From assembly GCF_000003605.2 (NCBI RefSeq), contig NW_003150777.1, positions 129,733 to 161,164 of the forward strand: 31,432 bases of DNA, given 5' to 3'. Position 1 is the stretch's first letter, and the number at the start of each line of letters is the position of its first letter. The stretch comes from Saccoglossus kowalevskii (Eukaryota > Hemichordata > Enteropneusta > Harrimaniidae). Shown here one piece after another: positions 17,404-27,950 of the stretch. The notes under the pieces are model-generated. The model was not told the origin of the DNA. It worked only from the letters and a program-made list of their open reading frames with translations, and did not search any database. A program made the translations under genes and the position numbers.

Positions 17404-18730
17404 TAGAGGGGCGCTACAAATTGAAGAGGGGCACAAATAAATTAAAGAGGGGCGCTTCGCCCCTTAAACCCCTTGTGGAGAACACTGAATACTCAACTAA
17501 CAATACAATGTATTTGATCAGGGCGGGAAATGTGAATGCAGGGCGCTTGTAGACCGATGCAGGGCGCACGACTACCTTTGTAGGGCGCACGACTACCTAT
17601 GCAGGGCGCACGACTTCCTATGCAGGGCGCACGACTTCCTATGCAGGGCGCACGACTACCTATGTAGGGCGATTGTAGACCGATGCAGGGCGCACGACTA
17701 CCTATGCAGGGCGCACGACTTCCTATGCAGGGCGCACGACTTCCTATGCAGGGCGCACGACTACCTATGCAAGGCGCACGACTTCCTATGCAGGGCGCAC
17801 GACTTTCTATGTAGGGCGCACGACTACCTATGCAGGGCGCACGACTACCTATGCAGGGCGCACGACTACCTATGCAGGGCGCACGACTACCTATGTAGGG
17901 CGCACGACTACCTATGCAGGGCGCACGACTTCCTATGCAGGGCGCACAACTACCTATGCAGGGCGCACGACAACCTATGCAGGGCGCACGACAACCTATG
18001 TAGGGCGCACGACAACCTATGCAGGGCGCACGACTATCTATGCAGGGCGCACGACTTCCTATGCAGGGCGCACGACTTCCTATGTAGGGCGCACGACTAC
18101 CTATGCAAGGCGCACGACTACCTATGTAGGGCGAACGACTTCCTATGCAGGGCGCAGGACCACCTATGAAGGGTGCACGACTACCTATGCAGGGCGCACA
18201 ACTACCTATGCAGGGCGCACGACTACCTATGAAGGGTGCACGACTTCCTATGCAGGGCGCACGACTACCTATGCAGGGCGCACGACTTCCTATGCAGGGC
18301 GCACGACTACCTATGCAGGGCGCTGCGCCCTGCTAAAACCCCTCGTAGAGAACACTGAATACTCAACTAACAATACAATGTATTTGATCAGGGCGGGAAA
18401 TGTGAATGCAGGGCGCTTGTTGACCTATGCAGGGCGCACATGAACAACCTATGTAGGGCGCACAACTTCCTATGCAGGGCGCACGACTACCTATGCAGGG
18501 CACACGACTTCCTATGCAGGGCGCAGGACTACCTATGCAGGGCGCAGGACTACCTATGCAGGGCGCACGACTACCTATGTAGGGCGCACGACTACCTATG
18601 CAGGGCGCACGACTACCTATGCAGGGCGCACGACTACCTATGAAGGGCGCACGACTTCCTATGCAGGGCGCACGACTTCCTAAGCAGGGCGCTGCGCCCT
18701 GCTAAAACCCCTCGTAGAGAACACTGAATA
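17404..18730. repeat. 21-bp satellite with repeated flank modules
   Basis: The array unit is cagggcgcacgactacctatg (21 bp), with tt/at variants. Block one covers about 17537-18315 and block two about 18412-18686. A non-array module (gggcgctgcgccct hairpin, taaaaccccts, gagaacactgaatactcaac, then tatttgatcagggcggg) precedes each block at 17447 and 18316, and its first half recurs at 18687-18730. At 17404-17450 three looser agaggggcgc words spaced about 20 bp look like ancestral units. With a multiple of three and no internal stop, all plus-strand frames stay open, but there is no sign of a real gene. Confidence 0.93.
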
Positions 18731-18750
18731 ATAAACTAAGACAACAAATT

Positions 18751-19426
18751 CTTCAGACCTAGGCAGTTTATTCCAGAAACGATTTGTGAAGAAAAAGCCA
18801 GTGACACCAAGCTTTTACATGCACAATAACTCGAATGAATACCTTACACTATTATAAGCCAGAATTACGGGCGAACTAAACTAAAATTACAAACTACAGA
18901 GGGGTGAACTTGTAAGTCAACAATTTTTATACAATATAACTTGAGAGTACTCAGCGATGCCATCAGCAAATGATAGCTCTTGAATTTTACTGTATCTCCT
19001 TTACAGTTTTATTTTACGTGTACTTCTTGACACATTTTAATATCATTCCACAAGCTAAATACTAGATGTCAGTTTCTCCAAACCTATCAACAACAAATTT
19101 AAGAAAAATAGTCTCTAAAAGTTAAAATAAAAATAAAATAACATATTTACATCTGACATAAACTGTGGCATCAGTACAAAAATCGGATTAGACTAGAATC
19201 AATGCAAGCAAAAATGTATTGATGGAGAAAAGTGTCCAGCAATAAATATTCCAAAACAGTGTATATGATACATAAATTTTCATAAACATTTATACAATGT
19301 GCTGCCAGGTTTTAGTTTCAGTAAAATACAATTTTAGTCTAGGTTTCATATCATTTCCTTGGACTAGCTCGCTGCAATATAACTGGACATCCTTTAATGT
19401 ACAACTCACAAATTTTGAAAAAGTCA
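18751..19426 (-). other. NRF1: NRF1 3' UTR
   Basis: The minus-strand sequence after the NRF1 stop is AT-rich and free of recognised features. AATAAA hexamers occur at 19008-19013 and 18767-18772. The second would place the transcript end about 20-40 bp from the 21-bp satellite. Confidence 0.5.
18767..18772 (-). promoter_or_regulatory. Candidate NRF1 polyadenylation signal (distal)
   Basis: AATAAA on the minus strand (tttatt on plus), 655 bp after the stop. A proximal alternative is at 19008-19013. Confidence 0.4.
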
Positions 19427-19797
19427 TTACTGTGTCTGTTCAAGGGTTACAACCTCAACAGCATGCGTCGCAACTGGTACATCAGTTTCCATGGGACTAC
19501 CTTCAGTTGTGTTTGGTGCCATGGCAACCTGTGGCACACCCTCCTGTCTGCTCTGGTGTTCCTGTACATGTTGTTCTTGATTGCTTATGTGGTGATGATG
19601 TTGTTGTTGCTGTTGTTGTTGTTGCTGCTGCTGCTGTTGTTGTATAGTTATATGGTGAGAATGTTGTTGTTGCTGCTGCTGGTGCTGTTGCTGCTGCTGC
19701 TGCTGCTGTTGTGCATGCTGTTGTTGTTGGTGTTGAGAGTTAGCAATACTTGTGACGACAGTCTGATACATAGATACTGGAATAGTGACCATACCAC
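19427..19797 (-). CDS. NRF1: NRF1 terminal exon with polyQ/H insertion
   Basis: A 371-nt exon with acceptor gttttttcag, ending in TAA at 19427-19429. GMVTIPVSMYQTVVTSIA and VPQVAMAPNTTEG flank a 65-codon Gln/His-rich block (19541-19735), which contains pure Gln runs of 9, 6 and 14 coded by mixed CAG and CAA. The end AVEVVTLEQTQ matches the human C-terminus. Confidence 0.96.
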
Positions 19798-22700
19798 CTG
19801 AAAAAACAAGAGCAAACATTCATCAATAACCGAAACAAGCACTGAGTTCACATATTATCGGCCCAGCAATATTCTATATTTTCCTGGACTTGCTTGATCC
19901 TTTTAAACCAGTGGTTTATTAAATTCCCAAAAATTGTACTCCTTGTCAATACAATTGACTTTAAAAAATAATAATAGAAAATAATAGTTGTACAGGGATC
20001 ACCACCACAAACGTTGATGGCCACAATAGCCGGCACACACCCATTAATCGTGGAATAGAATTTGTAAACATCTATGGTAGTATTTTAGTGAATGGCAGCC
20101 ATTTTATCAGCATTATAATGTTTTTATCATATTTGCTCTATTAGTAGCCCACATTCTTACATATCGATAAAGGTGTGTCTATGGTCAAAGTAATTCATAT
20201 TATGTCTACTAGAGACACTACTAATAAATCAAATATGTTACTGTAGATGGATCACAATAGTAAATGCACATGATAAAGACAGATAAATGTACTATTAAAT
20301 TAGCAAATTAATTTGTATTAAAAATTAACATAGCAGAATACAACACTGACATGCATAATCATGACATTAAAATTTAAGACTAACCGTGTGTCTCGTGTGC
20401 TCCAGAAAGTGCTCCAACTGCCGCTGCTGCATCACCCGACAATAGTATATGCCCACCTTCAGATAAAGTAGCTTCAGCTAATGTTGCCACTGCTTCTGCT
20501 GCAGCTGCACTATTAATGTCTATGGATACAGGTGTAGCTTGGGGTGCTTGAGGTAAGGCAACTTCACTCTGTGTGGCTGCTGCAACTTCAGCTAAGGTAG
20601 CCACTGCTTGTGTGGCTTCTGCCTGTGAGCTGTTATGGTTGTGCTGATGCTGTGTAGCAAAGTTGGTCTATAATCAATTAATTAAGATTCTTACACTATT
20701 GTAGTAGAATGACATATCTATCTCAATTTCCATGCTATAAATTGGTGAATCTGCATAAATATACGACCTAGCCAAAATTAATGTAGATAGAATAGATCTA
20801 AAGTGCATGTAAATTCTGCAAACAGTAGACATTTACAATGTGATTCAATTCAATCAAACACAATGAGATTAAGAACATTCACTCTGATATTGTAATAAAG
20901 ACTACTTACCTGGTGCGCAACAACATCAGCCGCCGTCAATGCTGTAACTGTTGTGCCTGGATCTACCTGTATCAGTGATACTGTTCCATCAGGATTGTTG
21001 ATGGTTTGAAGGACTGTATGAGATTGGACAATATGATGGGAGGCTTGTTGAGGATGCTGCACGTTTGGAGAGTCATCAAGGAATTCTATAAGCAGGTCTT
21101 CTCTTCCATGGTGTTTGTAACAGTTTTTTACTATTGTTCGTAGTGCATGGGTCCATGATACCTGAATTTAAAAACATAGCACAACTATAATAACTTTGCC
21201 CATGATGTGAATAATTTGTGGAAGTAAACATTTTGTAATAAATAAATGTAAACCAGTTAATTTAAAAACATAAAATAATTGTATATGAGTGAAATGTGAA
21301 TGATTAGAACCGTACAACATGGTGACTTGGTTTAATATTACCAAGTTAAATGATGAGGGAAATAAAAATTTGTTTTTTGTTCTAAGCAGTTCAGTTTTCT
21401 TTAATTTTTTTAAATAATTTGACAAAAACAAAACTTTTTTAAACTGAAGCACGCACTGACAAGCAACAAATCTTTGTGACCACAAGTGTTAATTTTATTA
21501 TTTATTTTAAATCATTTTAACTGTATAAAAACAAGAACTGATTATTGAATATTATGAAGTTTATCTGATGAATTTACAGGTCAATTATTAAAACAAAATA
21601 TGTGTTTGCTTAGCAGTATTCTTCTAACCAGCATAACAATAACAGACAATAAAGATAAGTACAATTTTTATTGATATGCAAATACCACAGACACTGTGGT
21701 TCAATTTTCTGGTCCCTTATTCAATAGTACATGAATTGTATTAATCTCGTGGTCTCCCTTAGAATGAAACTATACATATGTCCCCAAACAAAATATACAT
21801 TACTGGCCAAAATTTTAGAGGGAATTTTTTATTTCAGCATTTTCAAAACTGTATTTTCCCAATTGTACACTGCTGCTATTCTTGTCTGTCATGTTATATC
21901 TTGTCTATAGGAAAGAAAGCTAACCCATGACCATATGATGTGAACTTGATCATGTGTATTTAAAATGAAGCAAAATGGCTTCCAGCTATTAGTCATTTTG
22001 GATTACACAATAAGAAAATAGCCTGACCTGCATGTTGTGCGGGATGGTATGATGAGCTTCCAGTGTTCTCTCCAACTTGACTTCCCAGGATGGTGGCTAA
22101 TTTACATATGAATGGTGACTAATTAGCATATTACAATAAACATAATTAACGTATCAATAACTAATATTAATTGCAGGACCACTAAAATTAAAAGGCCCTT
22201 TGGGAGAACACTGGGTTCAATAGCAGGGGAAATACGATGTGTTTTTAGAACCAAAACACCAGCCAAATCGCATAAACACACTGATACTACTATCCAGGGT
22301 TCTCCCCAGAGTATTAAAGAGTAGGGGTTCCCAACCGTTTAATTTTTGATAAACAATAACAATGAAGACAATTAAATGAGTATTTAATATCACATTGTTA
22401 TGCAAATTAACCGAGACTCTATGCTATTTTTCTGGGGAGAACACTGTTATGTATGAATAAAGCCACTAATATTATTATCTATTGTCATTTGAACTCTGTA
22501 GACACACGAAAAAGTATAAAGGTTATTATGATTTGTGCATAATTACCAAAAATAAAGAGCACATAGTATGTACTAAAATATAACATTATAATTGCGAACT
22601 TTACCTTTTGTTTTTGCTCCTCACTTCTTGCATCACTTCTAACATTCGCCCAGGGCAGATCTGAAGGCCACCAAACAGGTCGACATGATTCTTTCCCCCA

Positions 22701-25700
22701 TCCTGGCTTACCACGCCCAGTTGAGTATTTAAGCATCATGGGAATAAATGCACGAAGTTGTGCTTGCGTCATTTTATCAACTGGAGTAGGAATGCCATCG
22801 ATGACCAGAGCAGGCAGTTCATGTAGATTAGAGTTCTCAGGTGGTGGGGCAGGCGCTTGCAGTGCAAGAGCATTTTCTAGCTCAGACATAATAACATTAC
22901 GACAATTTCGAACCTGCAACAAATACACAAGTCTGGTATTATACACATGTCCAGCCTATCACTAGTTGCATTTATCATGGGCAGCATGGCAGGTGTTTCT
23001 AATAAACTAGTCAATGTCAGTGACATAGTCCTTGTCCAGTTTTTAATGACAAATATAAACAATTAATGATAGATACGGTAGATAGATTATAATTAGATTA
23101 GGAGGGAAAACCCAAGCTTCTTTCAGTCAAAGTGGCCTCTCCTAGCAAAAAGACAATCCTTATATCCTACAAACATAAACCACAAGTAAACCAATTGGAT
23201 ATTTTGAAACAAATTCCTGAATAAAACATCATTTGTATAAAGTTGGCCCAAGCATGCCTGAAATAGTTGATGACATCTTGAAATCTAGTGATAAAGGTTT
23301 TTTGGACAAAAACAACTGAGAGCATTCACACCATTATATCTTGCCTTTGTACCAAATCTAGACAAAATCAGTGAAAGAGAATCAGGGAAATGATAGGACA
23401 CAGTTGGACAAAGCATGGGAAAATTCGTCGCATGATAAATAGAATAAGTCAATCATTTTGACCTATAACAATTTATTCAAGGTCATTAAACCCAAAATAC
23501 ATGAACCTACCACGTTTTCTAATGGAGCTGCACCAAAGACTTTGAAAGCAGCGCTGGGTTTGCCAGGTGCACACAACATAACACATGCTTGTTGTCCAAC
23601 ACGGGTTGTGTATTCATCAATGGTGACTTTTAACTTCCTGCAAAAAGAGAACAAACAATTTCAACTTTATATCCAAATGATATGAATTTGATAAAATTGT
23701 GATAAAATTAAAAAATGACAATAACTGTTTGAGATGCCTATTTCAGAACCCAATGACTGCCTTTCACTTTCACACAATTAAAGAGTGATGCTAAATTACT
23801 GTACTCATTTGACTTACACCTCCTTTCCCCCCACACACATACACTTTGGGGCATTTTTATTTTGGGCTGCAAAAATTATGTTTCAACATTGACCTGTTAA
23901 CAACAGTGAAAGGCGGTAGTTGTTTCATTCCACATTCAAAAACTTATAATTTCACTTTCATCTCTTTATAACAAACTTATTTGGAGACATTAGTTAGTGA
24001 AGTGTTCACTATAATGAAGCACTTGGTACATTGGCTTTGTTATGAGCAGGAAGCATACAATGTGTTCAATATTTCAGATACCGTAAAAACTCTAAAAATT
24101 CGGCCGCCTAATTATTTGCCGGGTTTCGGTGTTTTATTTACCTCCAAATTTTCGACTCCACTAAAATTGCCGACTCATTTTGATTCGAAAATTGCGACCA
24201 GTTTTGGTTTTCCCCCAAACGAAAAAAAAACGATGTGAGCGTCCAAACAGGACTTTCCCCGAAGGCATGAATCCGGGTTTCTGATTGACTGAGAGATTTT
24301 TATTTTATTGGTAACGAAAGTATATTCCAAACGAAGTTTCAAATAAAAACGAACACAACACACATCTTCTACATAGAAGCAAATAATCGTGGTTGCAAAA
24401 TCCGGTCATGCTGCGTTTTTGAATTGTTGATTATTACTCAGTAGTGATTATAATAATGTACACAAAATAAATTTGTTGAATTGTTATGAAATACATACAA
24501 ATAAAAGTCAACTTAGTTTCATCGTAAGTGAATGATTCTGGTCTCATATAAACGTTCGATGCTGTAGGATATTTTCATAGGTCAAGTAAGTCAAATCGCT
24601 AATTAACCAATCAAAAAGCTGGATGATGCCAACGTGTTCAAATTACCATAGCTTATTTAAATATGTTAGTTATTGAACGCAATGCGAAAGAGATTGATGT
24701 TGTAGTACGATCTTTTGGCTTGGATTTTGATGCGAAAACGACATGATTTTTTTTTAAATCAAAAAATAAATTGGGCATTTATTTTTTAATCCAAGGGCGA
24801 ATTTTACGGCAGAATCTGGTCCCTCAAATAAGGGACACGTGAGCTTCGATTCTAACCAGATACATTGCACTGGGTCGGGGAAATAGTTTGCTAAACTTCC
24901 ATGTATCTTTTGTCCAATGGGTACCTGTACTTCGAACATTCGCAGTTTTCCTAGGTAGTGCGAGACAGCTTTGTCTTTTGACCCATTAGTTTTGTGCTGA
25001 CCTCTTCTCCGCGTCTCGATGTTTTGTTTTCCTTGTCATAACACTCACTGATTGATGACTTTGTTTTAATTTTGAGTTGTTTAGCCTACAACTCGGCCAC
25101 AACCTTTGCTTTTACCGTGAAACATGGGGAAGTTTAGTCAATTGACGGACATTGCATTTTTTAAAAATTAACGAAACACACTGTCTATCATCCCCATTTT
25201 ATCATTTGCTGATTTCTATTCTGAAAAATTCGACCGTCCAAAAATGCACCTTGATTTTGACTCTAAAAACACGTCACATTTCCAACGCAAATTATTTAAA
25301 ACCGGTCGAAATTTTGGAGTTTTTACGGTAAACTAATTTTAAGGGTGTTCATTTAAAAAAAAATCATAATTTTTTGACAAAGTTAATTCCGCATTGCGTT
25401 ATTGAGTTGAGAAGGTCCAGAAATGATACAAGTAATAAAATGTGCATATTTTTGTAACCATATCTGTTTCTTCATTTGTAAAAGTATTGTGGTCTGGAAA
25501 TCAATGCTACTAATTTTGCAATTTTATTTTTTCCCAAAGAAACTAAACCTCCTAATCTGGCAAAATTGTTTGAGAGTGATGCTTGACTAGACACCAACTT
25601 CCTAAAAAGCAATTTTGGGTACTGTTGGTACTGCGATAACACTGGAGGGTTCATACTTTTGCATTGCCACATATACATGTTGAAAAATACATGTAAGGTA

Positions 25701-26689
25701 GTAACAACAGATACAGCGATTATTAATTAACTTATAATACGATTATAAAGAATCATAATGCTTTTACCTCAGTAACCTTGTTTGTTGTCTCTTTCTGATA
25801 GATGGATTGGTTTCAAAGGAGTGTGGTCTTTTCCTCTTTTTACCTGTAGCTATAGCTGCTGCAGCTGCTACTCCTATTGGACCTTACAATGGGAATACAC
25901 AAATACTGGGATTTACATCACTGGATAAAACATATTTCACAATTCCCCCACCTTCCACAGTTGTAGTTTATATATAAATCTGGCATTAATTTCTAATTTA
26001 TTACGAGTATACCGCTTATTCCTGAATAAACCATATACTCACTGCTGACCTAAATACTTTTCTAAAGATGAAAGACATTATATTATATCAACAGAAACCC
26101 CCAAAATGATTGAATATTGATGTACCTGGGTACATATAAAAGGTACTAATCAGTATTCTATAACTGTCTAAGTACTGTGAGCTTTGAATAATTATATTCC
26201 CCACGATTTAATTTAAAAGTTTACCAAACATGCTCAAATAATCCTGGTAAATACAGGTTCACTAACATATGATACACTAATATAATGATTTGAAAAAGAC
26301 ATCACTGTCAAAATAGTTCAACTATCTTTGTGAAGTCTCTTCCTCAACACAAAGTTGATAATGCTCTACAACGATGAGATATTAGCTATATCAATATATA
26401 TCGATATATATCAATTATCAAACTGATAGTTTTTAAGATGAAGTCATTTATAGCAAAAGTTGATGCAGACAGACAATCACCTTCGATGACAGCTGAGCTA
26501 AAAAGCACCCATATCATGCATACATGATGAAACCAATATTGGGACATACCTGCAGCAGCTAACTGGGCAGTCACATCATCGGTAACATTGTTCAGCAAGT
26601 CTGTGTCATCAAATGTACTCTCGGGTGATGACGGCTCACTAATACCGGTATCATTTGACATCATCATGGTTGCAAAAAAGACTTCAGAA
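19427..26689 (-). CDS. NRF1: Nuclear respiratory factor 1 (NRF1/P3A2/ewg family), 7 exons
   Basis: In transcript order the exons are 26550-26689 (start ATG 26665-26667), 25768-25882, 23511-23637, 22605-22913, 20910-21161, 20385-20667 and 19427-19797. Coding length is 1575 nt (524 residues plus TAA) with phases that join at every junction. Domains: an acidic Ser/Asp N-terminus (1-40), basic NLS KKRKRP (54-59), the NRF1 DNA-binding/dimerisation region (about 79-250; DEYTTRVGQQA, FKVFGAAPLENV, IDGIP, DKMTQAQLRAFIP, KYSTGRGKPGWGKESC, NVRSDARSEEQKQK, VSWTHALRTIVKNCYK), then an Ala/Thr/Gln-rich activation region ending in AVEVVTLEQTQ. Human NRF1 is 503 residues. Family role: binds GCGCATGCGC-type sites and activates mitochondrial and growth genes. 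A Gln/His-rich block (423-487) is the main oddity. Confidence 0.96.
19541..19735 (-). repeat. CAG/CAA repeat tract inside NRF1
   Basis: Sixty-five codons dominated by CAG and CAA, interrupted by His, Ser and Ile codons. Codon mixing interrupts pure CAG runs; the longest perfect CAG run is six. The antisense strand reads as long Leu or Val runs, which are artefacts. Confidence 0.93.
20130..20187. repeat. Dispersed short repeat, copy 3 (inverted, in NRF1 intron)
   Basis: The reverse complement reads tgaccatagac ... gtaag ... ctactaatagagcaaata, matching 12301-12360. Confidence 0.5.
20385..20667 (-). CDS. NRF1: NRF1 exon 6 (Ala-rich repeats of the activation domain)
   Basis: A 283-nt exon with acceptor gattatag and donor CACG|gttagt. 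It holds two related phrases, EATQAVATLAEVAAA and AAAAEAVATLAEATLSEGGH, then ILLSGDAAAAVGALSGAHE, parallel to the human ATLAEATLQGGGQIVLSGE region. Confidence 0.95.
20910..21161 (-). CDS. NRF1: NRF1 exon 5 (end of DNA-binding domain, activation region start)
   Basis: A 252-nt exon in phase 0 with acceptor taaattcag and donor CAG|gtaagt. It encodes VSWTHALRTIVKNCYKHHGR, a short acidic EDLLIEFLDD, a His/Gln linker and TINNPDGTVSLIQVDPGTTV, matching human SNPDGTVSLIQV. Confidence 0.96.
21162..22060. other. NRF1 intron, left part, no feature seen
   Basis: AT-rich intron sequence between exon 5 and the MITE pair. No repeat or coding signal recognised. Confidence 0.6.
22061..22213. mobile_element. 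MITE with CAGTGTTCTC/GAGAACACTG ends (153 bp)
   Basis: Perfect 10-bp terminal inverted repeats. Flanking 8-mers do not match clearly, so target duplication is not shown. The terminus resembles hAT-type non-autonomous elements. It lies in the intron between NRF1 exons 4 and 5. Confidence 0.75.
22295..22446. mobile_element. MITE with CAGGGTTCTCCCCAGA/TCTGGGGAGAACACTG ends (152 bp)
   Basis: Sixteen-bp terminal inverted repeats with one mismatch. Same terminus and nearly the same length as 22061-22213, about 80 bp away. The interiors are dissimilar. Confidence 0.75.
22605..22913 (-). CDS. NRF1: NRF1 exon 4 (core DNA-binding/dimerisation)
   Basis: A 309-nt exon in phase 0 with acceptor ttgttgcag and donor AAG|gtaaag. 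It encodes the Pro-rich APAPPPENSNLHELP linker, VIDGIPTPVDKMTQAQLRAF, KYSTGRGKPGWGKESCRPVW and WANVRSDARSEEQKQK. Confidence 0.97.
23511..23637 (-). CDS. NRF1: NRF1 exon 3 (DNA-binding domain start)
   Basis: A 127-nt exon with acceptor tttttgcag and donor GTG|gtaggt. It encodes KLKVTIDEYTTRVGQQACVM and FKVFGAAPLENV, near-identical to the human protein. Confidence 0.96.
24081..25328. mobile_element. 1.25-kb TIR element with TA flanks in NRF1 intron
   Basis: Left end TA|ccgtaaaaactctaaaaatt, right end aattttggagtttttacgg|TA. The inverted similarity weakens inward but repeated ttcgacc/ttcggcc, tgaaaaattcgac and cgaaaattgcgacc words suggest longer imperfect arms. No open frame resembles a transposase, so it is probably a non-autonomous Tc1/mariner-like derivative or an unclassified element. 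Confidence 0.75.
25768..25882 (-). CDS. NRF1: NRF1 exon 2 (Ala stretch and NLS)
   Basis: A 115-nt exon with acceptor attgtaag and donor GAG|gtaaaa. It encodes PIGVAAAAAIATGKKRKRP then FETNPSIRKRQQTRLL. The basic KKRKRP is the family nuclear-localisation signal. Confidence 0.95.
25883..26549. other. NRF1 intron between exons 1 and 2
   Basis: No gene or transposon recognised. An AT palindromic patch (tatatatcgatatata) lies at about 26392-26412. Confidence 0.55.
26550..26689 (-). CDS. NRF1: NRF1 exon 1 in window (start codon, acidic N-terminus)
   Basis: The acceptor cgctttttgtag is followed by 22 nt and then ATGATGATG. The first ATG (26665-26667) has A at -3. It encodes MMMSNDTGISEPSSPESTF and the DDTDLL acidic patch, ending in the LAAAG that matches human HLAAAG. 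No stop precedes the ATG within the exon, so translation could begin in an upstream exon. Donor GCAG|gtatgt. Confidence 0.88.
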
Positions 26690-27950
26690 CTACAAAAAGC
26701 GAATAAATTAGTCAATTTATGTAGAGCGTTACAAGATATGCAATACATGTATCTCTTTAATATTCATATCCACATGGATAACAGAAATTCCCCAAACTTT
26801 TATTCAAAAACATAAACCTAGTGCTTTTAGTAATAAATTTATGAGGTTAGTACCTGATATCACTTGTTCATAGAGCTGGATAATACGAGTAATGTCATTG
26901 GCTAGTATTATCCATGAACCAAATTTGGAAGTAGATAATACAGCCCATGACACCACAAGTTACTGTATTTTGAAAACACACTCAACTGAGATATCCTCCA
27001 TTTCATAAAGGGCATAAATGTGATTTACATAAAATATTTATAAATAAATTTTAACTGATGGTGAAAAATGACTTCAGTTACACTGATCACAACTACTTGG
27101 TGCATATTGTCTGTATAGAATATTCCGCGTACATGGAAATAACTAGGCGAATATAGTATACTTTTCTATTTGTATGGTCATCAAAGACAAGGGCAAGTAC
27201 CTCAGATTACATGAATTGCCACGAAGTACACCATAGACTCTGCAATGTCTGTTTATACTTAATTTATAAATCCAACTGTTTTCATTCAATTCAAACGCAA
27301 CTAATAGATTGGCTAGAAACTGGTCTTTATTCCAGAAGTACTCCAACATAAACTGAATTTATAAATATTAATTTTTATAAATAAATTATATGTACCCGCC
27401 CTGTCCCTGACCTTGGTGGACTTGTATTCATTTATTTGATGCAAAATTTCTTGTAACAGGAGCTCATTGATAACTAAAATTGAAAAAAAAAATATTTGGG
27501 TTTCTAGCCCAATCACAAGATCTGTCTTGAAGTGTACAGTGTTATTTATGGGGTTTCACTGTCTCTTATGAATCATTTTATTGACCACCTTATTCTCAAT
27601 TATTTAGCATGTAGTTTATTTTTAACATTCTATAATTGTGTCACTTTGTTTGAATTGTATTCCTGTTAGTTGGACTTTATGTAACATGTGTTGTGTTCCC
27701 AGTAAAATATCATAATATCTACCGATAAAACAGTGTCTCTTTTTTTACATTCATGACCTTGCACATGTATGGTTTTACTTTAAATCTAGTTAAGCCTATG
27801 CTGTTTGCTTAATTTAGATAATTATCAGTCACTTTCTAATATGCAGCAATTCCTGATTTTCGGAAAGGTTGACAGCATACACACCCAAGCATTCCAAACA
27901 TCAACGACCTAAATTTACATTATAGAATGTAAATGCCATTGCAACTTCAC
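26690..27950. other. NRF1 5' intron/upstream region
   Basis: AT-rich sequence before the first coding exon of NRF1 (minus strand). Probably an intron between a 5' UTR exon and the coding exon. No other feature recognised. Confidence 0.5.

Noticed and set aside
18145-18643. Repeat proteins MQGARLP and LCRAHDY
   Set aside because: Produced by a 21-bp satellite lacking stops. There is no promoter, splice or conservation evidence for coding.
19297-19801. Plus-strand frames rich in Leu, Val and Ala
   Set aside because: Antisense of the NRF1 Gln/His tract, whose exon structure is solid on the minus strand.
22738-22965. 75-codon plus-strand frame
   Set aside because: Antisense shadow of NRF1 exon 4.
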